From: Kiritimatiellia bacterium
GTDB taxonomy: Bacteria; Verrucomicrobiota; Kiritimatiellia; UBA8416; JABMPJ01
Direction of reading: 5' to 3'
NCBI GenBank assembly: GCA_016783675.1
Contig: JADHWE010000028.1
Location: 1-32,946, forward strand
Length of the DNA stretch: 32,946 nt
This document shows, piece by piece, positions 24,600-32,911 of this stretch (positions are counted from its first letter, which is position 1; each line of letters starts with the position of its first letter). The notes under the pieces were generated by a model that worked only from the letters and a program-made list of their open reading frames with translations, had not been told where the DNA came from and did no database searches. Both the position numbers and the translations under genes were made by a program.

Positions 24600-25163
24600 A
24601 TGAACTACCTTGCACATGCTATGCTCTCCCCAACCGACGACCTGGTGATGGTCGGGAACATGGTAGGCGACTTTGTACGCTCGCTGGACGGGCTGCCGCC
24701 CCGCTTGCGCCAAGGCGTTGTTCTGCATCGCCGCATCGACAGCGCGGCCAACGAGCATCCGGCCTTCCGTCGCAGCACACATCTCCTCGTCCCGGCCATG
24801 GGACACTACGCCCGCGCAGTTGTGGATGTCTTCTATGACCACCTCTTGGCTGTGCACTTCGATGATTTCGGTGATGGTGAGACGCTGGACGGTTTCGTGC
24901 AATCGGTCGACCGCCGCTTCCGCTCCCAGCGTCATCACCTGCCCGCCAATCTGGCCGTGCGTTGGGACTCGGTTGTGTGGCTGACATCCTATGCGCACAC
25001 CGATGGTGTCGCCCGCTCCCTGCACCGCCTCTCGCAACGAAGTCGGCGCGGTGCTGATCTAACCGTCGCCATGCCGCTTCTGGAGGAACACAGTGAAGCG
25101 CTCAAAGAGGATCTATCCGCACTCTTTCCCGCTCTGAAGGACGTGGTCGGGCGTCAACGCTGA
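24600..25163 (+). CDS. acpH: ACP phosphodiesterase (AcpH family)
   Basis: A 187-residue protein of the AcpH family, which removes the 4'-phosphopantetheine group from acyl carrier protein. The N-terminus MNYLAHAMLS and GNMVGDFVRSLDG (19-31) match AcpH, as do VLHRRIDSAANEHP and the later WLTSYAHTDGVARSLHRLS. Asp24 and the histidines near HRRID probably bind metal. The frame is open from 24465, but ATG 24600 is the family start and follows GGAG. It converges with a small membrane protein only 3 bases beyond its stop. The function is assigned by similarity; some family members may act on other substrates. Confidence 0.88.
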   Translation: MNYLAHAMLSPTDDLVMVGNMVGDFVRSLDGLPPRLRQGVVLHRRIDSAANEHPAFRRSTHLLVPAMGHYARAVVDVFYDHLLAVHFDDFGDGETLDGFVQSVDRRFRSQRHHLPANLAVRWDSVVWLTSYAHTDGVARSLHRLSQRSRRGADLTVAMPLLEEHSEALKEDLSALFPALKDVVGRQR

Positions 25164-25166
25164 GCG

Positions 25167-25337
25167 CTAGTGCGATCGCCCGGGAAGCAGGTACCCGATC
25201 AGCGCGGCAACAGCGATCAGGAGCAAGCCCAGCCCTGACGTACCCTCGCCGATTCCCATCTCCATCTCCACAATCATGAACGCAATGAATCCGAAGAGAA
25301 CGGCCTTGATGATCTTGAACACGCGGGACTTCGCCAT
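25167..25337 (-). CDS. Small 56-residue membrane protein
   Basis: A short protein with a basic N-terminus (MAKSRVFKIIK), one membrane segment (about 12-26), a Gly/Glu-rich link (EMEMGIGEGTSG) and a second membrane segment (about 34-50). The preferred start ATG 25337 has AAGG upstream; the frame extends further back but that part is the tail of the pseudogene. It is the last of three minus-strand genes (25752 to 25167). I do not recognise the family. Confidence 0.6.
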   Translation of the reverse strand: MAKSRVFKIIKAVLFGFIAFMIVEMEMGIGEGTSGLGLLLIAVAALIGYLLPGRSH

Positions 25338-25360
25338 GGTGAAGCCTTGCTCTTTGCGCG

Positions 25361-25551
25361 CTATCCTTCGCGCGCCCACGGGACATCCGCTACGCCGTCG
25401 AGATGGTTGCATGTCCGCGCCAACGCGTAGAGGTAGTCTGAGAGTCGGTTGAGATAAACCTGGATCTCCAACAGCCCCGGCTCGCCCACCTCGGCCTGCA
25501 GCGAGATCAGTCGCCGTCGCCGCCCTTGGTATAAATCCGCCCTTGCGTCAT
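25361..25551 (-). pseudogene. Cob(I)alamin adenosyltransferase remnant (PduO type), internally deleted
   Basis: The 5' end reads MTQGRIYTKGGDGD then a stop at 25509-25507; the phrase IYTKGGDGD is the N-terminus of PduO-type ATP:cob(I)alamin adenosyltransferases. In another frame, from about 25520 on, the DNA encodes the C-terminal end of the same enzyme: RRRRLISLQAEVGEPG.., then YLNRLSDYLYALARTCNHLDG.. to a TAG at 25363-25361. The catalytic middle, some 100 codons, is missing, and the two halves meet in a GGCGACGGCGA-rich stretch. The gene cannot make a working enzyme. It lies 24 bases upstream of the 56-residue membrane protein and 57 bases downstream of the 47-residue one. Confidence 0.8.
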
Positions 25552-25608
25552 AGCACCCGCACCCTACCCGCCGCCAACGCTACGCGGCAAGAGCAAAGCA
25601 GACTCCGA

Positions 25609-25752
25609 TCAACTCGACTGTTCTTTATTGAGCTTGCTCAGGATCTCATCCAGCTTCCGGGAGGCACTGGTGATCTGAACCTGGAGCCCAAGAATGATCA
25701 CCATGAAGAACACTGTGACCAAAACGGCCACCCCTTGAAGTATTTCCGACAT
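25609..25752 (-). CDS. Small 47-residue membrane protein
   Basis: A frame too short for routine calling: MSEILQGVAVLVTVFFM.., one membrane segment (about 7-24), then an amphipathic, charged tail (SASRKLDEILSKLNKEQSS). Its ATG follows GAGGAAGGGG, a strong ribosome site, and the hydrophobic-then-helical pattern looks like a real small membrane protein. It heads the minus-strand run that contains the adenosyltransferase remnant. The family is unknown to me. Confidence 0.6.
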   Translation of the reverse strand: MSEILQGVAVLVTVFFMVIILGLQVQITSASRKLDEILSKLNKEQSS

Positions 25753-25910
25753 GTTGCTTACCCCTTCCTCTCAATTCACACGCTTCCTGCAATGTGATCG
25801 CGAGTGTAGCGCATGTAGAATGCCTCAGGCAAGCCGCGTGCTTCAGGCCGGCCTCCCATTTGCCGAGTCGTTATGTTATTCTGATGGCGACATCTGTGGA
25901 AGGGGAGACC

Positions 25911-27086
25911 GTGAGCGAGCTTTTCTCTGAACGTCAGGCACCGGCGCCTTACAAGGTGTGGGGACACGGGCACGACGAGGGGCCGCTTCAGCAAATGCAG
26001 AACGCCTGCCGACTGGATGTCTCCGTCGCCGGTTCCCTGATGCCGGATGCGCATCTCGGATACGGCTTGCCGATTGGCGGCGTGCTGGCCACGCGCAATG
26101 CGGTGATCCCGTATGCCGTCGGGATGGACATTGCCTGCCGCATGAAGATGACGGTCTATGACATGCCACCATCCATGATCCGCGGCCAGGAAGGGCGGCT
26201 GCGCAACATCATCGAACGCGAGACCCGCTTCGGCGTGGGTTCCGAGTTCAAGAACCCGCGCGACCACGCGGTCATGGAAGAGGACTGGTCGGTCAGTCCC
26301 GTCACGCACAAGCAGTTCGACCGGGCGTGGCGCCAGCTTGGATCCAGCGGCAGCGGCAACCACTTTGTCGAGTTCGGCACGCTTACGCTGCAGGAGCCAG
26401 ACCTGGGACTGGAGGCAGGCACGTATGTCGCGCTACTGAGCCACAGCGGCAGCCGCGGCGTGGGCGGTGCCGTGGCGCAGCACTACAGCCACCTGGCGAT
26501 GGATCACCACCCCGAACTCCCGAAAGAACTGCGCCACCTGGCGTGGTTCGATCTCGACCGCGACTGCGGCCGGGAATACTGGGCCGCCATGGAACTGATG
26601 GGCCGCTACGCATCGGCCAACCATTCGCTCATCCACCTGCACATCTCCAAGGCGCTCAAGGCCAAGGTGCTGCTGGATCTCGAGAATCACCATAATTTTG
26701 CGTGGAAAGAGAACCACTTCGGCGAAGAGGTCGTCGTGCACCGCAAGGGCGCAACACCCGCGGGCGCTGGTGAGATCGGCATTATCCCCGGCTCGATGGC
26801 CACGCCGGGCTATATCTGCCGCGGAAAAGGCAACCCCGACGCCATGAACTCCGCGGCGCATGGGGCGGGACGGGCGATGAGCCGCAAGGCGGCAAAGCAG
26901 TCGTTCACCTGGAGCGCGGCCAAGAAATTCCTGCGCGAGCACGATGTCGTCCTCATCTCGGCCGGACTCGACGAGGTGCCCATGAGCTACAAGGACATCG
27001 ACAAGGTCATGGCCGCCCAGACCGACCTCGTCGACATCGTCGCCCGGTTCGACCCCAAGCTGGTCAAGATGGCGCCCAGTCGCTAG
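25911..27086 (+). CDS. RtcB-family RNA ligase (short form)
   Basis: A 391-residue member of the RtcB family, which joins RNA 2',3'-cyclic phosphate or 3'-phosphate ends to 5'-OH ends using GTP and Mn2+. The key residues are present: Asp73 and Cys76 in AVGMDIAC, His151 in GSGNHFVEF, His178 in SHSGSRG, His261 in NHHNFAW, and His317 in AHGAGRAMSRKAA, the residue that takes GMP. The protein is shorter than E. coli RtcB and begins directly before the PDAHLGYGLPIGG segment, as in a shorter RtcB subgroup. GTG 25911, preceded by AGGGGAG, is preferred; ATG 25884 is an alternative. The next gene follows 10 bases later. The ligase call is firm; its biological RNA target is unknown. Confidence 0.92.
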   Translation: MSELFSERQAPAPYKVWGHGHDEGPLQQMQNACRLDVSVAGSLMPDAHLGYGLPIGGVLATRNAVIPYAVGMDIACRMKMTVYDMPPSMIRGQEGRLRNIIERETRFGVGSEFKNPRDHAVMEEDWSVSPVTHKQFDRAWRQLGSSGSGNHFVEFGTLTLQEPDLGLEAGTYVALLSHSGSRGVGGAVAQHYSHLAMDHHPELPKELRHLAWFDLDRDCGREYWAAMELMGRYASANHSLIHLHISKALKAKVLLDLENHHNFAWKENHFGEEVVVHRKGATPAGAGEIGIIPGSMATPGYICRGKGNPDAMNSAAHGAGRAMSRKAAKQSFTWSAAKKFLREHDVVLISAGLDEVPMSYKDIDKVMAAQTDLVDIVARFDPKLVKMAPSR

Positions 27087-27096
27087 GATCAGAAGA

Positions 27097-27687
27097 ATGG
27101 CAGGCTACTTCAAGCGAGAGACACCGGCATCCCGTTCGCTCGGAGGCTGGTTGGTCAGTGATCGCTGGCACTCCAGCTCGGCGGCCAAGTTCTGGACTGG
27201 CGTGCTCGACGAACTGGCGGCCGGCTACAGCGAGGCAGACCATATTGAAATGGAGGCCTGCATCCCGGGGCCGCTCACCCGCGACCTGCTCGACCCGCGT
27301 GCATCACTCCAGCGTATGGTTGATTCGCACCAGGGCGAGGACCTGTCTGTAGAGATCCGCAAGGCCGCGCAGGAACTTGATCTACTGGGACCACCGGGCA
27401 GTGTCACCTATCGGATCGCCGACTCTGAAGGAGCTCACATTGAAGCAGCCGTCATCCCGCACGTTGATGCCGAGGTATTTGCCCACCTCGTCGTCTGGCT
27501 ACCCGAATGGGCCGGCATCGATTCCGATGAATGGAACGAACGGGATGTGACCGCCTCCTTCACCGTCCGCCGCCCCGAACGCGGGCAGAACCAGGTCATC
27601 TCTTTCGCCCTGAACCACGCCCCCCTCCACGAAGGCCTCTACCGCTGCAAGCTGGGCCACCTGCGTCAGGAGTTGGCGGAAACCTGA
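27097..27687 (+). CDS. Uncharacterised protein adjacent to the RtcB ligase
   Basis: I do not recognise this 196-residue soluble protein. It has no signal peptide or membrane span and appears mixed alpha/beta, with conserved-looking stretches such as YSEADHIEMEACIPGPLTRD and LVVWLPEWAGIDSDEWNERD. It follows the RtcB stop by 10 bases, so the two are probably co-transcribed, which suggests a role in RNA repair or its control; that is inference. Its 3' end overlaps the tail of the convergent symporter remnant by about 22 bases. No ribosome site is obvious before ATG 27097, so translation may be coupled. Confidence 0.75.
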   Translation: MAGYFKRETPASRSLGGWLVSDRWHSSSAAKFWTGVLDELAAGYSEADHIEMEACIPGPLTRDLLDPRASLQRMVDSHQGEDLSVEIRKAAQELDLLGPPGSVTYRIADSEGAHIEAAVIPHVDAEVFAHLVVWLPEWAGIDSDEWNERDVTASFTVRRPERGQNQVISFALNHAPLHEGLYRCKLGHLRQELAET

Positions 27688-28001
27688 CCCGGCGCGCCGA
27701 TCTCCAGCGCGGCCACCCCGAACCGCGCCAAGCCGCAGAGCCCGACCAGGACCGCTGCCGCCAGCGAAAGGGCGGTCCAGCTCAGCGCGATGCGCCGGGC
27801 CCGCTTGACATGCGCCTCCGAACGGATCGCCATAAAGCGAATGATGATGTGCGGCATCCCAAAATAGCCCAGTCCCCAACCCAGGGCACTGATCAGCCCC
27901 AGGGGACCAATACGCGCCCCTTCGCCGCCCAGCCAGCTGAGCGAGCTGGTAATCGAGTCGTTAATAGTCTGGCCGGAAGTACGCCCTTTCCTGCGGGTAG
28001 A
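27666..28001 (-). pseudogene. Fragment of a Na+/proline-type symporter (PutP-like)
   Basis: On the minus strand an open stretch from about 28001 to a stop at 27666 encodes SALGWGLGYFGMPHIIIRF followed by MAIRSEAHVKRARRIALSW, the hallmark mid-region of PutP/SSS-family sodium symporters, then a membrane segment. Full-length members have about 500 residues; here only about 110 codons remain. In-frame TAA at 28004-28002 lies just upstream, and no symporter sequence precedes it, because the exosortase gene starts at 28053. The C-terminal half is also missing. The upstream part of the large open frame that crosses this region on the plus strand is therefore not coding. Confidence 0.78.
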
Positions 28002-28052
28002 TTAGCCGCTAGTATGCGGCCGGCTTCTGAACATACACGGGGGAGTGGCACG

Positions 28053-31000
28053 ATGCCGAAGCTGCTGAAGACAGAGAACCTGATCTGGCTGGCCGGTGCG
28101 GCGCTGGCGCTGCGCACACTGCAGCTCTGCCTGGCTGTGATGGATGAGCCAGGGGGACTGATTCGAGCAGTTTTGGGCACCGCATTCTGTCTCCTGGTTC
28201 TCTATCGTGCTGAGCCACCTCGCCACAAGACGGAGGCCGAGGAGGAGAGCGCCGCCAAACGTACGCGTGTAGCCGTAACGCTGGCAACGATATCCACGGC
28301 CGGAATCCTGGTAGGCCTCGTGTTCGGTGTTCGTCATTTCGAGTGGTTGGGCATGCTGGTGTTGACCTATGCCTGCGGACGCTTCTCGCTCCCACGCTGG
28401 CAGTCCCGGGCGCTGGCGCGTGCGCTCTTCGTGCTCTACTGGATCAACCCGCTGCCAGGCCAAATCGAGGGCGCCGTCCGCCTCGGTATGCAGCGCCTCT
28501 CGGCATCGGGCGCGGAATGGCTGCTGCACATCATCAACATCCCAGCCTGGGCCGACGGCCTCGTGCTCCACACCGGCGCCACGGTGGTCGAGATCCCGCA
28601 GGCCTGCAGCGGTATGCGCACGGCCATCACGGTCCTGATGTGCGCGCTGGGTATTGCCCTTGCTTTCGGCTTCAAGCGGCGCGAAATGACCGCGTTTGCA
28701 GTCCTGGGGGTGTTCCAGGGACTCCTGCTCAATATCTTGCGCATTGCCCTGGTCACCAAGCTTTCAGGCGAAGCGTCGTCCGCCAGCGTCAAGCAGCTTA
28801 TCCACGACAGTACCGGTGCCTTGATGATCGCCGCGGTGTTACTGCTGCAGGCTGAAGCCGCATTGTGGCATCACTGGCTGCGCAGGCGATGGTTGATGTA
28901 CCTCGACCGCAGACGCAAAGGGAGGCGGTGGCGCGGTTCATTCGGAAACGTGTTCCACCGGCTCCTCGGACTTGGCGTGCTGATCCTTCTCCTGCTTTCC
29001 GTCGCTTTCGCCATCTACAAACGCCGGCCGTCGCACCGGGCCGTCATGATCATCGGGGCGGTGGAGAACGTTACGGCCGACGAACTGGAGTCGGCCGAAC
29101 GCGCCATACGCCGGTCCCTGGAGATAGCGCCGGAGAGCGAACCGGGACGCCAGGCCCTGGTCCGGATCCTCGTTGCGCGCGGCAAGCACGACGAGGCCCT
29201 GGCAGAACTCGATCGTGCCGGGCTTCCTGCCGACAAGCCCGAAATGGCCATGCTGAGGGCGGCCGCCTTTGCCGGACGCGGCGAATACAGCGAGGCCAGC
29301 CGCATCCTGGAAGCCTTGCCGGCCGGTTTGCAGCGGCATCCGGGCATTGCCATAACGCTGGCTCAGATCGGCGTACAGAATGGTGACGTTGCCACGGTGA
29401 AGACCAACGTGCGGCTGGCCGCCGTAAGCCGGCCGCTGGCCAGCCGCGTCCGTTCCTGTTTCTCCTTCCTGGCCGCGCACAGACAGTGGGAGACCATCGT
29501 CGAGGCCGAGTCCACCGTGGCACACAACGACCCTGCGGTCCTGCGCACCTCGATCCTGGCCCACGTGCTGCTCTGCCGCTTCAGCAAGGCGGGCGATCTC
29601 CTGGCCCGCAACCGCACGCTGTGGCAAGAGAACCCCGACTTCGTAAAGCTCCTCGCCACCATGGCCGAACAGACCGGGATGGCTGCATGGAAAGACGCTT
29701 TTGCCGAAACCCTTGTGGCCTCCTACCCTTCGCTGTCGCCCGACGAACTGGTTCCATACGTGGAAACCTGCCTCCAGCTCGACATGGTGGAGACGGCTTG
29801 GCAGACCATCACGACAATCCATGACCAGGATCCCGATCATCCCGGCCCCTGCCTGCTCGCCGGCGCTATCCCCGCCGGTTGGGACCGGCTTCCGATACGG
29901 CGCAACTCGGTCGCTCCCCCCATTGAGGGCAACGCAGCGGCACGACGCACCGGCTACCTGGTCGCCTGCCTGGCTCGCATCGATGCGAAGGCGAAGGACG
30001 GACTCGTGCCGCGCGAGATGGCCCTGATGCGGGTGCGCGCCCTTACGCTTCTGCAGCGCTTCGAGGAGGCACAGAAAGAGCTGGGCCGCATCGAGACAGC
30101 CTACGCGGGCAACACGGCCGACCTGGTGCCTCGGCGCGCCCGGCTGTTTTTTGCCCAGCATAAGTGGGACGAAGCCTACGAGTACCTCCGCCAGACGGAT
30201 GCCGCAACCGCTTCACCGGACCCCCTCACACGCGAAATGCTGGTGCGCGCGGCCCTGCGTATGGGGCTCGGAATGCCGGCGCTTCTCTACGCCGAGGGCA
30301 GCACCGCCCACCTGCCCTCCGCGCCGCAGGCCGGCCGACTGTTGGCCATGGTGTGGGAGCACTTCGGCTACGACGAGGATGCCCTCTATTCACTCGATCC
30401 GCAGGGCACCGCCCCCCCGTCGCCACACCTTGCCGGTCTCCTGGAGAAGACCGGTCGACTGGTCGCAGCTGACAATGTACGGCGCAACCTCAACATGCTG
30501 CAGGCCGCGGAGGGTGAGCGCAAGAACCGGGACGGCGTGGTACCCCCGGCCGAGCGAGTCATTGCCTGGACCGATCCCGCCGAAGACGAAAGCAGCTCCT
30601 CCCGGGCGGCTGACTGGGCGCGACAACGTGCGGAGAGCACCGGCAGTCCGTTCCTGCACAACATGGGGACCCTCACTGCCGCATGGCATGCCCTGCGCAC
30701 GGGCAGTATTGACGCAGATGTGGGTGGTGAGATGACCGCAGAACGCTGGCTCGCGGCCGGGCGTGACGCCATCGAGCAGGCGACCGCCCTGCATCGCCTG
30801 GCCCACCTGCAGGCGGCGGCCAATCAACGCGAAGCCGCCGCGCGCACCGTGCGCGAAGCGCTGCGTCTCGTACCCGACTCCGCCCTCCTCTGGCGCATGC
30901 TGATCGCGCTTGAGGGCGGCGCGCGCGATGTGGTCCTGGACGCGCGCCGGCAATGCCCCGGCGATCCGGATATCTGGCTGGCCCGTTTGATTGGGATGGT

Positions 31001-31946
31001 TCAGATGGCCGCGTCCCAGGACAATGCCGCGACCTATGTTGACGAAGCCGCGCGTCGCAACGCTTACTCCATCGGAACCTTTGTGCGGGCCGGCGACTAC
31101 CTGCTGCGGCGAGGCTACCCCCGTGCGGCCGGGCGGGCGGCACATCACGCCCAGGACCACGCCAGGGGCTTCATGCCCGCCTACGCCCTGGCCGTCCGCT
31201 GCGCCGAGGAAGCCGGCGATCCCATGTGGGCCATGCAAAGCGCGCTCCAGGGAGTCGACCTGGCCTCCAATCCAGCCCCCTACCTCAAGGCCTTTACGCG
31301 ATCGGCCATGGATCACAGCCCCAACGATCCGGCCCTGGTACGGAGCCTGCAGTTCCTCATGGAGTCCAACCCCGAGCAACCCGAGTGGCGGGAGCGGCTC
31401 GGAACGGTCCTCTTCGCCCGCGGCGATCACCGCCACGCGCGTGTCGTGCTGGCGCCGCTGTCGAAGAGCACCGGTCACTTCCCCAGTCCGGGCATGTCGA
31501 TCGTGATGGCCGAAGCGTTTCGCTTTACCGACGCCCCCGCGCAAGCCGTGAGCGTTCTGCGTGCGGCACGGGATCGCCATCCCGACAATGTGGCTATCCT
31601 CAACAACCTCGTCTACACCCTACAGGAGGAGGACCTGACACTTGCCGAGGCGCGGGGCCTGTTGCCCGAGTTGCTGGCGGAAGGCCGATCGCCCAGCGTG
31701 CACGACACCGCGGCGTTGGTCTACCTGCGGACCGGCAAGCTGGGGTTGGCTGCGGAACACATGGAGAAGGCCCTGGCACTCGTCGATCCGGACAGTCCGT
31801 CCTGGCCGCTTATCACCTTCCACGCCGCGGATCTGGTTGAGGCCCAGGGCGATAAGACGGGTGCGCGCCGGTTGCGTGCCAGTATCAAGGGACGCGGTGC
31901 AACGCAGGGATTGACGGACGCCCAGCTCAGAAGGCTGGGTCGATAG
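28053..31946 (+). CDS. Exosortase fused to a very long TPR region
   Basis: A 1297-residue protein. Residues about 1-290 form an exosortase: multiple membrane spans with the catalytic triad Cys185 (IPQACSGMRTAI), Arg230 (LLNILRIAL) and His251 (QLIHDSTGALM), in the spacing typical of EpsH/XrtA relatives, which cleave PEP-CTERM tails. A further span (about 304-322) is followed by roughly 970 residues of helical TPR-like repeats, from AERAIRRSLEIAPESEPGR to about residue 1280. Ordinary exosortases are about 280-300 residues, occasionally with a C-terminal EpsI domain. ATG 28053 is chosen because GGGGGAG lies 8 bases upstream; the open frame runs back to 27531 across a pseudogene. The TPR part probably scaffolds substrate or polymer-synthesis partners, an inference from its type. 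A PEP-CTERM gene converges on it. Confidence 0.92.
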   Translation: MPKLLKTENLIWLAGAALALRTLQLCLAVMDEPGGLIRAVLGTAFCLLVLYRAEPPRHKTEAEEESAAKRTRVAVTLATISTAGILVGLVFGVRHFEWLGMLVLTYACGRFSLPRWQSRALARALFVLYWINPLPGQIEGAVRLGMQRLSASGAEWLLHIINIPAWADGLVLHTGATVVEIPQACSGMRTAITVLMCALGIALAFGFKRREMTAFAVLGVFQGLLLNILRIALVTKLSGEASSASVKQLIHDSTGALMIAAVLLLQAEAALWHHWLRRRWLMYLDRRRKGRRWRGSFGNVFHRLLGLGVLILLLLSVAFAIYKRRPSHRAVMIIGAVENVTADELESAERAIRRSLEIAPESEPGRQALVRILVARGKHDEALAELDRAGLPADKPEMAMLRAAAFAGRGEYSEASRILEALPAGLQRHPGIAITLAQIGVQNGDVATVKTNVRLAAVSRPLASRVRSCFSFLAAHRQWETIVEAESTVAHNDPAVLRTSILAHVLLCRFSKAGDLLARNRTLWQENPDFVKLLATMAEQTGMAAWKDAFAETLVASYPSLSPDELVPYVETCLQLDMVETAWQTITTIHDQDPDHPGPCLLAGAIPAGWDRLPIRRNSVAPPIEGNAAARRTGYLVACLARIDAKAKDGLVPREMALMRVRALTLLQRFEEAQKELGRIETAYAGNTADLVPRRARLFFAQHKWDEAYEYLRQTDAATASPDPLTREMLVRAALRMGLGMPALLYAEGSTAHLPSAPQAGRLLAMVWEHFGYDEDALYSLDPQGTAPPSPHLAGLLEKTGRLVAADNVRRNLNMLQAAEGERKNRDGVVPPAERVIAWTDPAEDESSSSRAADWARQRAESTGSPFLHNMGTLTAAWHALRTGSIDADVGGEMTAERWLAAGRDAIEQATALHRLAHLQAAANQREAAARTVREALRLVPDSALLWRMLIALEGGARDVVLDARRQCPGDPDIWLARLIGMVQMAASQDNAATYVDEAARRNAYSIGTFVRAGDYLLRRGYPRAAGRAAHHAQDHARGFMPAYALAVRCAEEAGDPMWAMQSALQGVDLASNPAPYLKAFTRSAMDHSPNDPALVRSLQFLMESNPEQPEWRERLGTVLFARGDHRHARVVLAPLSKSTGHFPSPGMSIVMAEAFRFTDAPAQAVSVLRAARDRHPDNVAILNNLVYTLQEEDLTLAEARGLLPELLAEGRSPSVHDTAALVYLRTGKLGLAAEHMEKALALVDPDSPSWPLITFHAADLVEAQGDKTGARRLRASIKGRGATQGLTDAQLRRLGR

Positions 31947-31951
31947 CACTC

Positions 31952-31970
31952 GTAGCGGTGGCCCCGCTAC
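31952..31970. terminator. Hairpin between convergent exosortase and PEP-CTERM genes
   Basis: GTAGCGG and CCGCTAC form a 7-bp stem around TGGCC in the 20-base gap between the two genes. A second hairpin, CCCAGC/GCTGGG (31921-31939), ends the exosortase coding region. They could stop transcription from both sides; no T run follows. Confidence 0.4.
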
Positions 31971-32695
31971 GCCGCAGGCGGCTCGGAAGCAGACTCCTCT
32001 TTCTCCGTCGCCGCTTTTCTGCGACGCCGCATGAAGAGCCCCATCCCGGCCAGGGCCGTTATGGCCAGCGCGATTTCGCCGGGCTCGGGGACCTGCTGGA
32101 ACTGCCAGTTGTCCAGACCATAGAGCGCATCTTCACCGGTAGGCGTGTGCTCGATCCCGATCCCGATCAGCTCAACCTGGGCCAACGCTTCGAGCCACGT
32201 ATTGCTGCCGGAAATCTGTGTCCAGCCGTTCGTAGCGTAGAGATCGACCGTGAAGTGCTCCCAGGCATTCGTCGTCACGCTGAAATCGTAGCTCCAGATC
32301 TCGTTCTCGGAGAGCCCTGCCCAGCTCGACTCGATGTAGAGAAACTGCGAGGAGTTCGTGTAACCCAGGAAATCGAAATCAACCAGCGAGCTGCGCCATT
32401 CACCGTTGGTGGGGTCGTGCATGTAGTCGCCGCTGAAGTCGTTCGTATTGACCAAAGCGTTGGTAAACGAGACCTGTGATGCTGTTCCGGTAACCTGCAA
32501 GGCCAGGTACCCATTGGTTACACCCTCAACCACGTTGCTTGTCCAGATTGCAGCACCGTTGGTATCGGGACTACCGCTCTCATACCAGTTCTGCAGATCG
32601 TTCTCGGCCGTCCACGTAACCGTCGTCAGAATAATATCAGCCCCAGCCGGCATCACAAATGCCAAGAGAAGGATGGCAAAAAGCATGGTTCTCAT
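31967..32695 (-). CDS. PEP-CTERM sorting-domain secreted protein
   Basis: A 242-residue exported protein. It has a signal peptide (about 1-19, MRTMLFAILLLAFVMPAGA), a beta-rich, Asn/Thr/Trp-rich body (about 22-200) and a PEP-CTERM sorting signal: VPEPGE at 202-207, a hydrophobic segment at 208-222, then the basic RRRRK at 223-227. The signal is followed by a further 15 polar residues, slightly longer than the usual end. The exosortase encoded on the other strand, 20 bases away, is the obvious candidate to cleave it. The body resembles carbohydrate-binding or lectin-like beta sandwiches in style, but I cannot assign a domain. GGGAG lies upstream of ATG 32695. Confidence 0.9.
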   Translation of the reverse strand: MRTMLFAILLLAFVMPAGADIILTTVTWTAENDLQNWYESGSPDTNGAAIWTSNVVEGVTNGYLALQVTGTASQVSFTNALVNTNDFSGDYMHDPTNGEWRSSLVDFDFLGYTNSSQFLYIESSWAGLSENEIWSYDFSVTTNAWEHFTVDLYATNGWTQISGSNTWLEALAQVELIGIGIEHTPTGEDALYGLDNWQFQQVPEPGEIALAITALAGMGLFMRRRRKAATEKEESASEPPAA

Positions 32696-32816
32696 AGCTA
32701 CATTCTCCCAAAAGACACGGCAATAGGGATCGCCCCATATTCAATGCACACACTAGTGTACGCCTCCACCGTTGGCACATCAAGTTGTTTCATAGCACTT
32801 GTTTCGCTCCCCGAAT

Positions 32817-32895
32817 TGACTCACGATAAATGTCACCGGGGCGAGAAAAGGTGGGCGAGCTGATCAGGGTTGTTGACTCATATTCAATGTCACCG
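32817..32895 (+). repeat. Two direct repeats, possible transposase-binding sites
   Basis: TGACTCA-N6-ATGTCACCG occurs at 32817-32838 and again at 32874-32895, 57 bases apart; the outer 7 and 9 bases are identical in both copies and the central six differ. They precede the short coding start at 32912. Paired repeats before a gene of this style are seen at insertion sequence ends, so I read this as a left end; the right end is outside the window. Confidence 0.5.
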
Positions 32896-32911
32896 AAGGG
32901 AGGCATCGAAT

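Noticed and set aside
27531-28052. 5' extension of the exosortase reading frame
   Set aside because: It runs antisense to a symporter relic and through the end of another gene, and lacks a ribosome site; the GGGGGAG before ATG 28053 marks the real start.
28938-31580. Two long minus-strand open frames inside the exosortase-TPR gene
   Set aside because: Both are antisense shadows; the plus frame shows catalytic and TPR motifs, the minus frames show none.
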